Shown here: positions 19,637 through 27,722 of the stretch, in pieces
How the letters are laid out: every line of letters starts with the position of its first letter
How positions within the stretch are numbered: position 1 is the stretch's first letter
NCBI RefSeq assembly: GCF_014282275.1
Contig: NZ_VFIA01000037.1
Coordinates: forward strand, 1-52,182
Direction of reading: 5' to 3'
Source of the DNA: Spirosoma utsteinense
GTDB taxonomy: Bacteria > Bacteroidota > Bacteroidia > Cytophagales > Spirosomataceae
Length of the DNA: 52,182 nucleotides
Program-made: the position numbers and the translations under genes
The notes under the pieces: model-generated
Seen by the model: the letters and a program-made list of their open reading frames with translations, nothing else
Told to the model about the DNA's origin: nothing
The model's database searches: none

Positions 19637-20770
19637 ATGAAACCAACCCGTATCCTGATCGCGCCGAATGCGTTCAAACACAGCCTTGACGCGACAGATG
19701 CCGCCCTTGCCATTCAGGAAGGGCTCCTCCGAAGCCGGCTCGACTGTACGTGTGTATGCTTTCCGGTGGGGGACGGTGGGGATGGGACAGGGGCGTTGAT
19801 GATCGAAAAACACCGGGGAGCGCTTCATTTCGTGGACGTAGCCGATCCATTCGGCCGTAGCTGTTCTGCCTCGTTCGGGCTGGTCGACGAGGGTACAACA
19901 GCGATCATCGAAATGGCCGGCGCATCCGGTATTCGGTTGATAAAACCGGAGGAGCTGGACCCCCTGCGTGCTACGTCTTACGGCACGGGTCAACTGATGA
20001 AACAGGCGTTGGACGAAGGAGTAAATAAGCTGGTGCTGGCCATCGGCGGATCGGCTACGGTCGACGGCGGGACCGGTATTTTACGAGCGCTCGGCGTTCG
20101 GTTTCTGGACGTTTTGGGTCAGGAACTCAGTTCGCCCGTAAGCCTGACCGAACTGGCCCGCATCGATGTATCGAACCTCGACCAGCGGCTATCCACCTGT
20201 GCCGTTACCATCCTCTGCGACGTTGACAATACCCTGTTGGGCGACCAGGGATCAGCGGCTGTTTTTGGCCCGCAAAAAGGAGCTACCCCCGAGTGTGTGA
20301 GGAAACTGGAGACCAGCCTGGCCACCTTCGCAAACATAGCGTTACAGCAAACCGGGATCGACATGCGGCCCCTCCGCCATGGTGGCGCTGCGGGCGGTGT
20401 TGCGGCAGGTCTGCACACCTTTCTGAATGCCCGGCTCGTCAACGGCATCGATTTTTTCCTGGACTTTACGGACTTCGACCGGGCCCTGATGGATGCTGAT
20501 CTGGTCATAACCGGCGAAGGCAGCCTCGATGAGCAGACACTACACGGTAAGGGTCCCTATGGCGTTGCCTGCCGCGCGAAAGCGAAGAACCTGTCCGTCG
20601 TTGGGCTCGCCGGGAAAATTCCACTGGAGCCTTCTGAGTCGTTAAATGCTTTCTTCGACACCCTGCTGGCTATCGGAAACGGACCAGCTGACCTTGTAAC
20701 GGCACTGGAACAAACGAAGCAAAATCTGATACGAACCGCCTGTCAACTAGGTAATTTACGGGCCTCTTAA
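19637..20770 (+). CDS. glxK: Glycerate kinase (GlxK/GarK family)
   Basis: 377 residues, the normal length for glycerate 2-kinases. Recognisable motifs are IAPNAFKHSLDA at the N-terminus, VGDGGDGTG (around residue 47-55), GGSATVDGGTGILRALG (about 136-152), a GAAGGVAAGL segment (about 253-262) and TGEGSLDEQT (about 292-301). The enzyme phosphorylates D-glycerate to 2-phosphoglycerate for entry into glycolysis. Placed directly after the D-2-hydroxyacid dehydrogenase, it completes a glyoxylate/hydroxypyruvate to central metabolism route. Confidence 0.9.
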   Translation: MKPTRILIAPNAFKHSLDATDAALAIQEGLLRSRLDCTCVCFPVGDGGDGTGALMIEKHRGALHFVDVADPFGRSCSASFGLVDEGTTAIIEMAGASGIRLIKPEELDPLRATSYGTGQLMKQALDEGVNKLVLAIGGSATVDGGTGILRALGVRFLDVLGQELSSPVSLTELARIDVSNLDQRLSTCAVTILCDVDNTLLGDQGSAAVFGPQKGATPECVRKLETSLATFANIALQQTGIDMRPLRHGGAAGGVAAGLHTFLNARLVNGIDFFLDFTDFDRALMDADLVITGEGSLDEQTLHGKGPYGVACRAKAKNLSVVGLAGKIPLEPSESLNAFFDTLLAIGNGPADLVTALEQTKQNLIRTACQLGNLRAS

Positions 20771-20819
20771 ACTTACTGCGGTATGGGCTCTCTCCTACCC
20801 GTATGCCTAACGTACTGCC

Positions 20820-21752
20820 ATGAACCGCCGGACCTTTACCAAAAAAACACTACAGACCGCTTCGCTCGTTGGGTTGATGCCGTCGTTACCCGTTTTTAGT
20901 GCCAAAAACGCATTTGTCCGGTTGGGCGGGCCGCTGTTCGATACCTACCAACATCCTGACGAATGGATTGCTGCGTTACAAAAACAGGGCTATCGGGCTG
21001 CCTACTGCCCCTTGAAAACGGACGCGTCCAGCGACCAGATCAGGGCTTATGCCGGGGCGGCAAAGAAAGCCGATATTGTCATTGCCGAAGTGGGTGCCTG
21101 GAGTAATCCAATAAGCCCGGACCCGGCCATGGCCCAGACAGCGATCAAGAAATGTATCGACTCGCTGGCGCTGGCAGAAGCGATCGGGGCTAACTGCTGC
21201 GTGAACATCAGCGGGTCCAAAAATCCGGCTCAGTGGGCAGGGCCCCACAAGAACAATCTTACTACGGATACCTTTGACCAGATCGTAGAGGTAACCCGGC
21301 GCATCATCAACGAAGTGAAACCGACCCGTACGTTTTTCACCCTGGAGCTAATGCCCTGGAGCTACCCGGACTCGGTCGAGGCTTATCTCCGGTTGCTTAA
21401 AGCCATCAACCTAAAACAGTTTGCCGTACACCTGGACCCCATGAATATCGTGGTCAGTCCGCAGGTATTTTACGCCAATGGAGCACTAATAAAAGAGTGT
21501 TTTAAGAAGCTTGGCCCTCATATCCGGAGCTGCCACGGCAAAGACATTATTCTTAAAGAGGATGTTTACACGCCCCAGTTGGTAGAATGCAGACCGGGTC
21601 TGGGCCAGCTGGATTATTCTGTTTTCCTGACCGAACTCAGTAAGCTCAACAACATTCCCCTCATGATGGAACACCTGAACACGGGGGAAGAATACCAGAA
21701 AGCGGCTGCCTACCTGCGCTCCGTTGGCAGCAGGGAAAAGATTACGCTGTAG
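20820..21752 (+). CDS. Exported xylose-isomerase-like TIM-barrel protein
   Basis: 310 residues with an N-terminal NRRTFTKKT Tat-like motif and a hydrophobic stretch to about residue 28. The rest matches the sugar phosphate isomerase/epimerase (AP endonuclease 2) superfamily. Candidate metal ligands are the Glu in FTLELMPWS, the Asp in HLDPMNI, the His in RSCHGKDI and the Glu/His in MMEHLNTGEE. Cytoplasmic relatives include hydroxypyruvate isomerase, suggestive next to a dehydrogenase and glycerate kinase, but the export signal argues for action on an extracytoplasmic sugar or keto-sugar. It follows glycerate kinase by 49 bp. Confidence 0.78.
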   Translation: MNRRTFTKKTLQTASLVGLMPSLPVFSAKNAFVRLGGPLFDTYQHPDEWIAALQKQGYRAAYCPLKTDASSDQIRAYAGAAKKADIVIAEVGAWSNPISPDPAMAQTAIKKCIDSLALAEAIGANCCVNISGSKNPAQWAGPHKNNLTTDTFDQIVEVTRRIINEVKPTRTFFTLELMPWSYPDSVEAYLRLLKAINLKQFAVHLDPMNIVVSPQVFYANGALIKECFKKLGPHIRSCHGKDIILKEDVYTPQLVECRPGLGQLDYSVFLTELSKLNNIPLMMEHLNTGEEYQKAAAYLRSVGSREKITL

Positions 21753-21847
21753 TTTGTGACGTTCACAGGCCGTCTGGCAGGCGAGCCTCCCCTGCCGTAT
21801 CCGGGATAGTCGTACATTCGCGCCAGCATCAACCTGCCTCCTTTTGC

Positions 21848-22198
21848 ATGAAAAACCTCCGTATCAATGGCCGAATCTGGCTCGAAGCTGGTACCACCGA
21901 TAATGCCGAGCGGTTTATGGGTATCGGTCGTCTGGAACTGCTGGGTCATATACAACGGACCGGCTCCATCAACCAGGCGGCTAAAGCGATGCACATGTCC
22001 TACAAGCGGGCCTGGGAACTGGTTCACTCCATGAATACCCTGGCCAGCCAGCCTATGGTAGTAACGCAAACAGGGGGCGAGAAAGGGGGCGGTGCTATTG
22101 TGACGGCCGAGGGCGAAAAATACATCGCCTATTACCAGTCGCTCCAGGAACGCTTCCAGCAGTTTTTGTCATCCGAACTAACCGCTCTCCCCCGCTAA
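21848..22198 (+). CDS. ModE-like stand-alone winged-helix regulator
   Basis: 116 residues corresponding to the ModE N-terminal DNA-binding domain. The diagnostic stretch GRLELLGHIQRTGSINQAAKAM followed by MSYKRAWELVHSMN is present (quoted in two parts). ModE represses or activates molybdate genes in response to molybdate or tungstate, but the molybdate-binding MOP domains of full-length ModE are absent. Either another protein senses the metal or this version responds differently. The TonB-dependent receptor gene follows by about 90 bp, and the gap holds two ModE-box-like palindromes. Regulation of the receptor by this protein is a strong inference. Confidence 0.82.
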   Translation: MKNLRINGRIWLEAGTTDNAERFMGIGRLELLGHIQRTGSINQAAKAMHMSYKRAWELVHSMNTLASQPMVVTQTGGEKGGGAIVTAEGEKYIAYYQSLQERFQQFLSSELTALPR

Positions 22199-22236
22199 CT
22201 ACGGCCTGTTGGTAATTATTTCTGCTTTTCACCCAG

Positions 22237-22286
22237 CGTTATTTCCGCAGGAAAACAACGACCGTTATATTTCGTCGGAAATAGCG
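22237..22286 (+). promoter_or_regulatory. Two tandem 24-bp imperfect palindromes (ModE-box-like operators)
   Basis: Site 1 (22237-22260) starts CGTTATTTCC and ends GGAAAACAACG. Site 2 (22263-22286) starts CGTTATATTTC and ends GGAAATAGCG. Each half matches the reverse complement of its partner with one or two differences. The two sites agree at about 15 of 24 positions, including the whole first CGTTAT and the terminal CG. Their centres are 26 bp apart. The pattern resembles remembered enterobacterial ModE boxes (CG-TATAT ... ATA-CG). Site 2 ends 4 bases before the receptor ATG and contains TATATTTC, close to the Bacteroidota -7 element. Confidence 0.6.
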
Positions 22287-22289
22287 GTT

Positions 22290-24854
22290 ATGATGCGAAA
22301 TTTTACCTTCTTTTTTTTATTGATCACTGGGTCAGTGCAGGCTCAGATCCGGACTGACAGCCTTATCAGCCCGGCTGATTCCCTTCGAAAAATCCAGTTG
22401 GCCGAAATTGTCATTACCGCATCCCGGATTCCGGAAAGCATCCTGAAGTCACCTGTCAGTATCGAGCTATTGAACGCGCAGCAGATTCGGATGTCGGCGC
22501 AACCTTCCTATTTCGACGCCATCGAAAACCTCAAGGGGGTTCAGTTACTGACGTCGAGTTTAGGGTTTAAAGTATATAACACCCGCGGGTTTGCCAACCC
22601 AACCAACGTTCGGTTTGTCCAGCTTGTCGATGGCATGGATAACCAGGCCCCACACATTGGCGCGCCGATCGGCAATGCGCTGGCCCCGTCGGACTTAGAC
22701 ATACTGCGGGTTGAGATCGTGCCGGGTGCGGCTTCGGCGCTTTATGGACTCAATGCCCTGAATGGCCTTGCCCAACTCATTACCAAAGATCCCTTCACCT
22801 CACCGGGTTTGAGTGTGAGTCAGAAAACCGGCGTCAATCATATAAATGAGTCGCTTGTTTCCGAAAAACTTTACAGCGAAACCAGCCTTCGCTATGCCCG
22901 AACGATTGGCTCACGGCTGGCCTTCAAGGTCAATGTGACTTACCAGCGTGGCTATGACTGGATAGCCCGTGATGTGTCAGACCTGAACCCATTGGCAAAC
23001 ACCGCCCTGGGCCTGGTAGGGTCCGACAACCCCGGTCGCGATCAAGTTAATACGTATGGGGATGAATCGGCCAACCGACGGACACTGACCATTGGGGGCA
23101 AACGCTATGTGGTTTCCCGTACTGGCTACCCTGAAAACCAGACTGCGGATCTTCGGTTGAATAATGTGCGGGGCGACCTGGGGCTATCCTGGCATATCCG
23201 GCCAAACCTGACGCTTTCCTACCGGTATAAAGGCGCTATATTGGACAATGTCTACCAGCGCACCAACCGGTTCAGGCTCGAAAATTACCGGCTCGATCAA
23301 CACGGCTTCACACTGGAATCTCCTTCGGTCCATATTCGCGCGTACCGCACCTCGGAGAACACCGGCGACTCGTACAATATCCGTTCGATGGCGGAAAATA
23401 TTGACCGTTCGTTTAAATCCGACAATCAGTGGTTCAGCGATTTTACCCGGCAGTTTACCACGTCGAGTCAGGCCGGGTTGCCGTTGAACAGCGCCCTGAA
23501 GGAGGCCCGTTCTACCGCCGATCAGGGACGGCCCCAACCCGGAACGGTGGCCTTCGACGCACAGGTAGCCAGACTGCGCGACATCAATAACTGGGATAGT
23601 GGAGCCGCGTTGCGCGTTCGCTCCTGGATGTATCATGCCGAAGGGCAACTAGAGCCCACACGGATTCTTTGGAACGATTTTCGACATAAAACGGGCATCG
23701 ATCTACTGGCGGGATTCGACTACCGGCAGTACGTCATCTTTCCGGATGGCAACTATTTCATCAACCCCGATGGAACAGAAACGAACCTGATTTATGGCAA
23801 AGGAGGGGGGTTTATTCAGGCATCCCGCTCGTTCTTCCGCGATCGATTGAAGCTGGCCGGGTCGCTGCGGGTCGACAAGAACCGTTATTTCAACGCCCGG
23901 CTCAATCCGCGCCTGTCGGCGGTCTACTCCCCTACCGATCAGCATAACTTCAGACTATCGTACCAGACCGGATATCGTTTCCCGTCCCTGTTCGAAGCCT
24001 TTTCCAACGTAAACTCTGGGGGCGTAAAACGAGTGGGTGGCTTACGGATCATGTCGCAGGGCATATTTGAGCAGTCTTATTTTCGCACCTCTATCGATGC
24101 GTTTCAGGCGGCCATCAACAGCGATGTCAACACCAATAAGTTAACGTCAGACCAGGCTATCCAGAAAAACAAAGGGCTTTTGCGACCAAACACCTACAGC
24201 TATATCAAACCTGAACAGGTAAACAGTATCGAGTTGGGCTATAAGTGGTTATTTTTTACCAGAAAACTCTATGTAGATGTCGATTTTTACTACAACGTCT
24301 ATCGCAATTTCATTGCCCAGGTTGAAGCCAACATACCCAAACGGGGTAATTCAGACTCCCTGGCGTATTACCTTTCCGATCGCAATCAACAGGACCGGTA
24401 CCGGCTCTGGACTAACTCGAAGACGCGTGTTTTTAATTATGGGTCGAGTCTGGGGTTGCGGTATTCAGCGGGTCGCAACTGGGTGCTGACGGGTAATGCA
24501 TCACTGGCCCGTCTTGACCGGACAGATCAGGGCGATGGTCTGGAGGAGGCTTTTAACACCCCGAAATGGATAACCAACATCGGTATAGCCAACCCAACAC
24601 TCTGGCACAACCTGGGCGGTTCGGTTCATTACAAATACCAGAGCGCATTTCTCTGGCAGTCATCGCTGGCCACGGGTGTCGTTCCCGCCATCCATTCCTT
24701 CGACGCGCAACTTACCTACCTACTACCCAGCCCAGCCCTGACCATTAAATTGGGAGGAACGAACCTACTTAACCGAGCCTATACCACGTTTGCTGCCGGG
24801 CCAGCGGTAGGAAGCTTTTTCTACGCAAGCGTCATGCTGTCGATTCCTGAGTGA
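22290..24854 (+). CDS. TonB-dependent outer membrane receptor, candidate molybdate/tungstate-regulated
   Basis: About 854 residues from the ATG at 22290 (another ATG at 22293). The signal peptide is MMRNFTFFFLLITGSVQAQ. The plug domain spans about 45-170, with EIVITASRIPES (TonB box region), NTRGFANPTNVRFVQLVDGMD and VEIVPGAASALYGLNALNG. A C-terminal 22-strand barrel ends in an aromatic-containing strand (FFYASVMLSIPE). Unlike SusC proteins it lacks an N-terminal carboxypeptidase-like domain and has no SusD partner, so it fits small-ligand or metal-complex uptake. The upstream ModE-like gene and palindromes suggest a molybdenum or tungsten complex; the ligand itself cannot be seen in the sequence. 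Confidence 0.85.
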   Translation: MMRNFTFFFLLITGSVQAQIRTDSLISPADSLRKIQLAEIVITASRIPESILKSPVSIELLNAQQIRMSAQPSYFDAIENLKGVQLLTSSLGFKVYNTRGFANPTNVRFVQLVDGMDNQAPHIGAPIGNALAPSDLDILRVEIVPGAASALYGLNALNGLAQLITKDPFTSPGLSVSQKTGVNHINESLVSEKLYSETSLRYARTIGSRLAFKVNVTYQRGYDWIARDVSDLNPLANTALGLVGSDNPGRDQVNTYGDESANRRTLTIGGKRYVVSRTGYPENQTADLRLNNVRGDLGLSWHIRPNLTLSYRYKGAILDNVYQRTNRFRLENYRLDQHGFTLESPSVHIRAYRTSENTGDSYNIRSMAENIDRSFKSDNQWFSDFTRQFTTSSQAGLPLNSALKEARSTADQGRPQPGTVAFDAQVARLRDINNWDSGAALRVRSWMYHAEGQLEPTRILWNDFRHKTGIDLLAGFDYRQYVIFPDGNYFINPDGTETNLIYGKGGGFIQASRSFFRDRLKLAGSLRVDKNRYFNARLNPRLSAVYSPTDQHNFRLSYQTGYRFPSLFEAFSNVNSGGVKRVGGLRIMSQGIFEQSYFRTSIDAFQAAINSDVNTNKLTSDQAIQKNKGLLRPNTYSYIKPEQVNSIELGYKWLFFTRKLYVDVDFYYNVYRNFIAQVEANIPKRGNSDSLAYYLSDRNQQDRYRLWTNSKTRVFNYGSSLGLRYSAGRNWVLTGNASLARLDRTDQGDGLEEAFNTPKWITNIGIANPTLWHNLGGSVHYKYQSAFLWQSSLATGVVPAIHSFDAQLTYLLPSPALTIKLGGTNLLNRAYTTFAAGPAVGSFFYASVMLSIPE

Positions 24855-24971
24855 CGAGGTCGGACCAAAAACCAAGTAGTATACCAGGCAATCGACTCAA
24901 CGCTTTTTGATGGACAGCGGGGTTCACTTGATGACGGTTGTTTCGTTTCTTTGCGGTAAGCCTGTCCATGT

Positions 24972-25286
24972 ATGTTGTCTATCGCTCATCAGATTTTTCT
25001 GGAAGTCGCCCGCTTGCTCAGTTTTACCAAAGCAAGCCGTCAGTTATTCCTTAGCCAATCTGCTATCAGCAAACACATAAAAAGTTTAGAATCTTTTTAC
25101 AAAACCGGCCTGTTCGAGCGCCATGGCAACGCCATCAGCCTGACCAAGGCCGGCACCATCCTTTATACCAAAGTCCTGGAAGCAACCGACCTCACAAACG
25201 ACTTACATGGACAACTTCAACAGATCAGCGAAAATTTCAAGCCAGCAACGCGGTTTGCCATTGGTGCCAGCACGACCTATTGGTGA
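24972..25286 (+). pseudogene. Truncated LysR-family regulator (N-terminal HTH only)
   Basis: 104 residues. The LysR helix-turn-helix is intact (FLEVARLLSFTKASRQLFLSQ and SAISKHIKSLE, quoted in parts), followed by the linker helix and the very start of the effector domain (RFAIGAST). The frame stops at 25284-25286, where about 200 residues of effector domain should follow. From about 25264 the DNA instead reads, in another frame, as the C-terminus of threonine synthase. This looks like a deletion or recombination junction rather than a simple nonsense mutation. A product able to bind DNA but not ligand could still be made. Confidence 0.8.
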
Positions 25287-25536
25287 AACCTTAATGCTAC
25301 AGGTCCTTCAGGAATCGGGTGGTACTGTTCTTGCCGTTTCGGAAGAAGAAATGCTGGGTGGAGTTCGCGAAATTGGTCGTGCCGAAGGCATTTTTGTAGC
25401 CCCCGAAGGCGGGGCCATCTGGGCTGCTACCAAACGATTGCTGGCTCAGGGCTGGATTGCACCCGATGAGTACGTATTGCTGTTAAATACTGGAAACGGG
25501 CAAAAGTACCTTGATCACATAAAGGGGAAAGGGTAA
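25264..25536 (+). pseudogene. thrC: Threonine synthase C-terminal fragment
   Basis: About 90 residues matching the C-terminal end of PLP-dependent threonine synthase: VPARPIGETLMLQVL, QESGGTVLAVSEEE, EIGRAEGIFVAPEGGA, KRLLAQGWI and LLNTGNGQKYLDHI. The catalytic lysine and PLP-binding domains are missing, so it cannot be active. Its frame differs from that of the LysR fragment it overlaps. It marks the left boundary of the plasmid-type region. Confidence 0.8.
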
Positions 25537-26483
25537 CTTTCTGCACTTAAACTGATACTTTAATTAATATAAGTTAATCACTTATAAATTAAGCATTTAA
25601 ATAAATTTTTTGCTAACTACTCAGGCTTTACTTATTGTCTATAACATTAATTTATTAAGTAGAATCCTGTCATTTTAATCACGTGACCGTCCTGTTGCTA
25701 CCTAACCAACCGTTAACGTTTTCAAGCGATTGTTTAGTAAGCTATCATCAGCTGTAGACCTTGTTTTTCACCCTATGTCTGGTTAGATAATATACCATCA
25801 ACTGGTCTGTCTGTGTGAAGGCTGTGATGCCTCATTAGAAGGTCCAGCCGCGTTCGAGCCTTCTACGCCCGGTTCCACCCGTTGTCAAACTCAGGCGTCG
25901 TCTACCCTATTATTCTCATGACTCATCCAATGCTTAAATTTCCTGCTACATTGACAAACCGGCTTCTACTTGCATCCAGTACTGTCAATCGATTCGATAC
26001 GGGTGTTCATAACAAAGCAAGCATAGGCACACCTGAGACAGTCCATTTTTCTTGAGTGGTCAATAAGGTGATCAACGTCTGTTGCTCAGGTTACAGTCTG
26101 ACAGGATAAGCTTATTCTGGTTTTATGTATTTTTATGTGGAAGGGTATACCAATATCTCTTCTGAACTGATAACTCTCCAAAAGAATTTACCGATACCTG
26201 TGACTAGCTGCTAGAGTAAGTACGCAACTTGCGTAAAGTATGAACGGCTGCTTTCTCCAGTCGATGAGGAAGGGTGTTTTCTTTACTGACCAGGCCAGGA
26301 TAGTTGATGCTCTTATCAGTTTCCTGATTTAGCATACCTTCATTGTAAAAGCACAAGCTGAATTACATGTGTCAATGTTATTGATAGACTGTAGCTGTGC
26401 AATAGGGATCTTAGGGTCCGATCCCCTACCCTACTGGGCAAGGAAACGTTGGTCAGCCTTCCTGTTGCGCTACTTGTTTCACA

Positions 26484-26550
26484 CCTCGATCAGGTGGCCA
26501 AATTCATAAGGGACATTTTGTCCTTTATGAATTTGGCCACCTGATCGAGG
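26484..26550. repeat. parS-like palindrome 1 (67 bp)
   Basis: 32-bp arms with a 3-base centre and one mismatch. The core is CATAAGGGACA-TTT-TGTCCTTTATG; the outer flanks (CCTCGATCAGG...) are self-complementary but not shared with the other copies. Confidence 0.75.
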
Positions 26551-26557
26551 AACAGGT

Positions 26558-26612
26558 CCGAGCTAGTCATACCATAAAGGACAAAATGTCCTTTATGGTA
26601 TGACTAGCTCGG
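26558..26612. repeat. parS-like palindrome 2 (55 bp)
   Basis: Perfect 26-bp arms around a 3-base centre. The core is CATAAAGGACA-AAA-TGTCCTTTATG; the flank CCGAGCTAGTCA is unique to this copy. It starts 7 bp after palindrome 1. Confidence 0.8.
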
Positions 26613-26641
26613 ATGAAGAAAAACGTTTATCGCTTTTCCTA

Positions 26642-26702
26642 TTACTTTAGTCCGGTGAGCATAAAGGACAAAATGTCCTTTATGCTCACCGGACTAAAGT
26701 AA
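26642..26702. repeat. parS-like palindrome 3 (61 bp)
   Basis: Perfect 29-bp arms around a 3-base centre with the same core as palindrome 2. The flank TTACTTTAGTCCGG is unique to this copy. Confidence 0.8.
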
Positions 26703-26940
26703 CCACACTATTGCTGTACCTGTAATCTTTTATTAGTTGGTAAACACAGTCAACAGGGTGACAGACTTTTCCACTCTAAACTAGAATCTACCAGAACGAC
26801 AGTCCCGGTTTAGTTCATCCATATCTGTTCATAAATCAGCGTTGGCATGTCAGCATGATCGTAACCGGGTGGTCGCGTACACATGTATAACATGTAGCGC
26901 CTAATTTACTTTTGCCATAGACCAACGCCCTTTTCGCCCG

Positions 26941-26957
26941 GTACCAATTCACTTACA
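26941..26957 (+). repeat. Outlying iteron-like copy
   Basis: GTACCAATTCACTTACA differs from the iteron consensus at one fixed position (C for G in GACTTACA). It is remote from the main array; other outliers are at 27284 (degenerate) and 27376 (perfect). Confidence 0.5.
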
Positions 26958-27375
26958 TCCGCTAACTAACCTGAGGTCTATTTACCCAATTTTGACTCCA
27001 TCACATTCTTATAACGTTTGACAGTGCTACACTACCAGCGTTCTATTTAGTAAATTTTGGCACTGCAAATAGATCCGGCTTTGGTAATCCATGCATAATC
27101 AATTCATTGTTTTACTGACACAGGCAGCCTGTACAAGTACCAGGCACTATATGACTTGGTACCAATCATAGGCCTCCTGAAGGGTTGCCGTTTTACTGTC
27201 GGATTACATCGTTATACAGTATTCAATTCCGTTAGTTAAATCTACAGAGAAGTATAATCGTTGGCTGATTACGAATTACAGCCGTACCAAACGACTATCA
27301 TTTAGCCTTTTATTCCAACTTAAAGACACTTTATGTATTGTATTTTGGACAATTACATTTTAAGCCCAAAATATG

Positions 27376-27392
27376 GTACCAATAGACTTACA
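27376..27392 (+). repeat. Outlying iteron, perfect copy
   Basis: GTACCAATAGACTTACA is identical to two members of the main array (29564, 29585) but lies beyond the 3' end of rep. A degenerate copy begins at 27284 (GTACCAAACGACTATCA). Confidence 0.65.
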
Positions 27393-27629
27393 CCAGTTTC
27401 AATAAAACTATCCGTACAAATTATATAGGAGCAAGTGATATCCTTCTACTAATCGACGTTATCTGATGATGGGAGTCCGTGCGGGAAACTTGGTCCCACC
27501 TGTTGAATACAGACAGGTAATGGACCAGTCATTACAGCATCAAGAGAAGAGTTAAGATAGATTCGATTGGTTAAGCTTTCTCTGTAAAGTGTCGTAGGGC
27601 TCTTAAAAGCGCTGAATAGAAGTCTATCG

Positions 27630-27702
27630 CTACCTTCCATAAACAGTTGGGGGCATAAAGGACAAAATGTCCTTTATGCCCCCAACTGTTTATGGAAGGT
27701 AG
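27630..27702. repeat. parS-like palindrome 4 (73 bp)
   Basis: Perfect 35-bp arms around a 3-base centre, with the same core as palindromes 2 and 3. The flank CTACCTTCCATAAACAG is unique. It ends 20 bp from the rep stop codon, so a read-through transcript of rep would form a very stable hairpin here. Confidence 0.8.
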
Positions 27703-27722
27703 TAAGTCTGTAACCGGAAAGC

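Larger units (their letters stand above)
25537..27722. other. AT-richer non-coding replicon region
   Basis: About 2.2 kb without a believable gene; only short unsupported frames occur. Base composition is visibly more AT-rich than the flanking metabolic genes. It contains four long palindromes with a common 25-bp core (26484-27702) and three scattered iteron-like copies (26941, 27284, 27376). It probably serves as the partition locus and part of the origin region. I see no rRNA or tRNA in it. Confidence 0.6.

Noticed and set aside
27449..27640. Leftward 63-residue frame
   Set aside because: It runs into the long palindrome at 27630-27702, has no recognisable domain and lacks a plausible neighbour role.
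26484..27702. Integron attC sites or transposon ends
   Set aside because: No integrase or transposase is nearby, the copies are centred on one exact core rather than paired R/L boxes, and the same core occurs in parB. Partition sites fit better.
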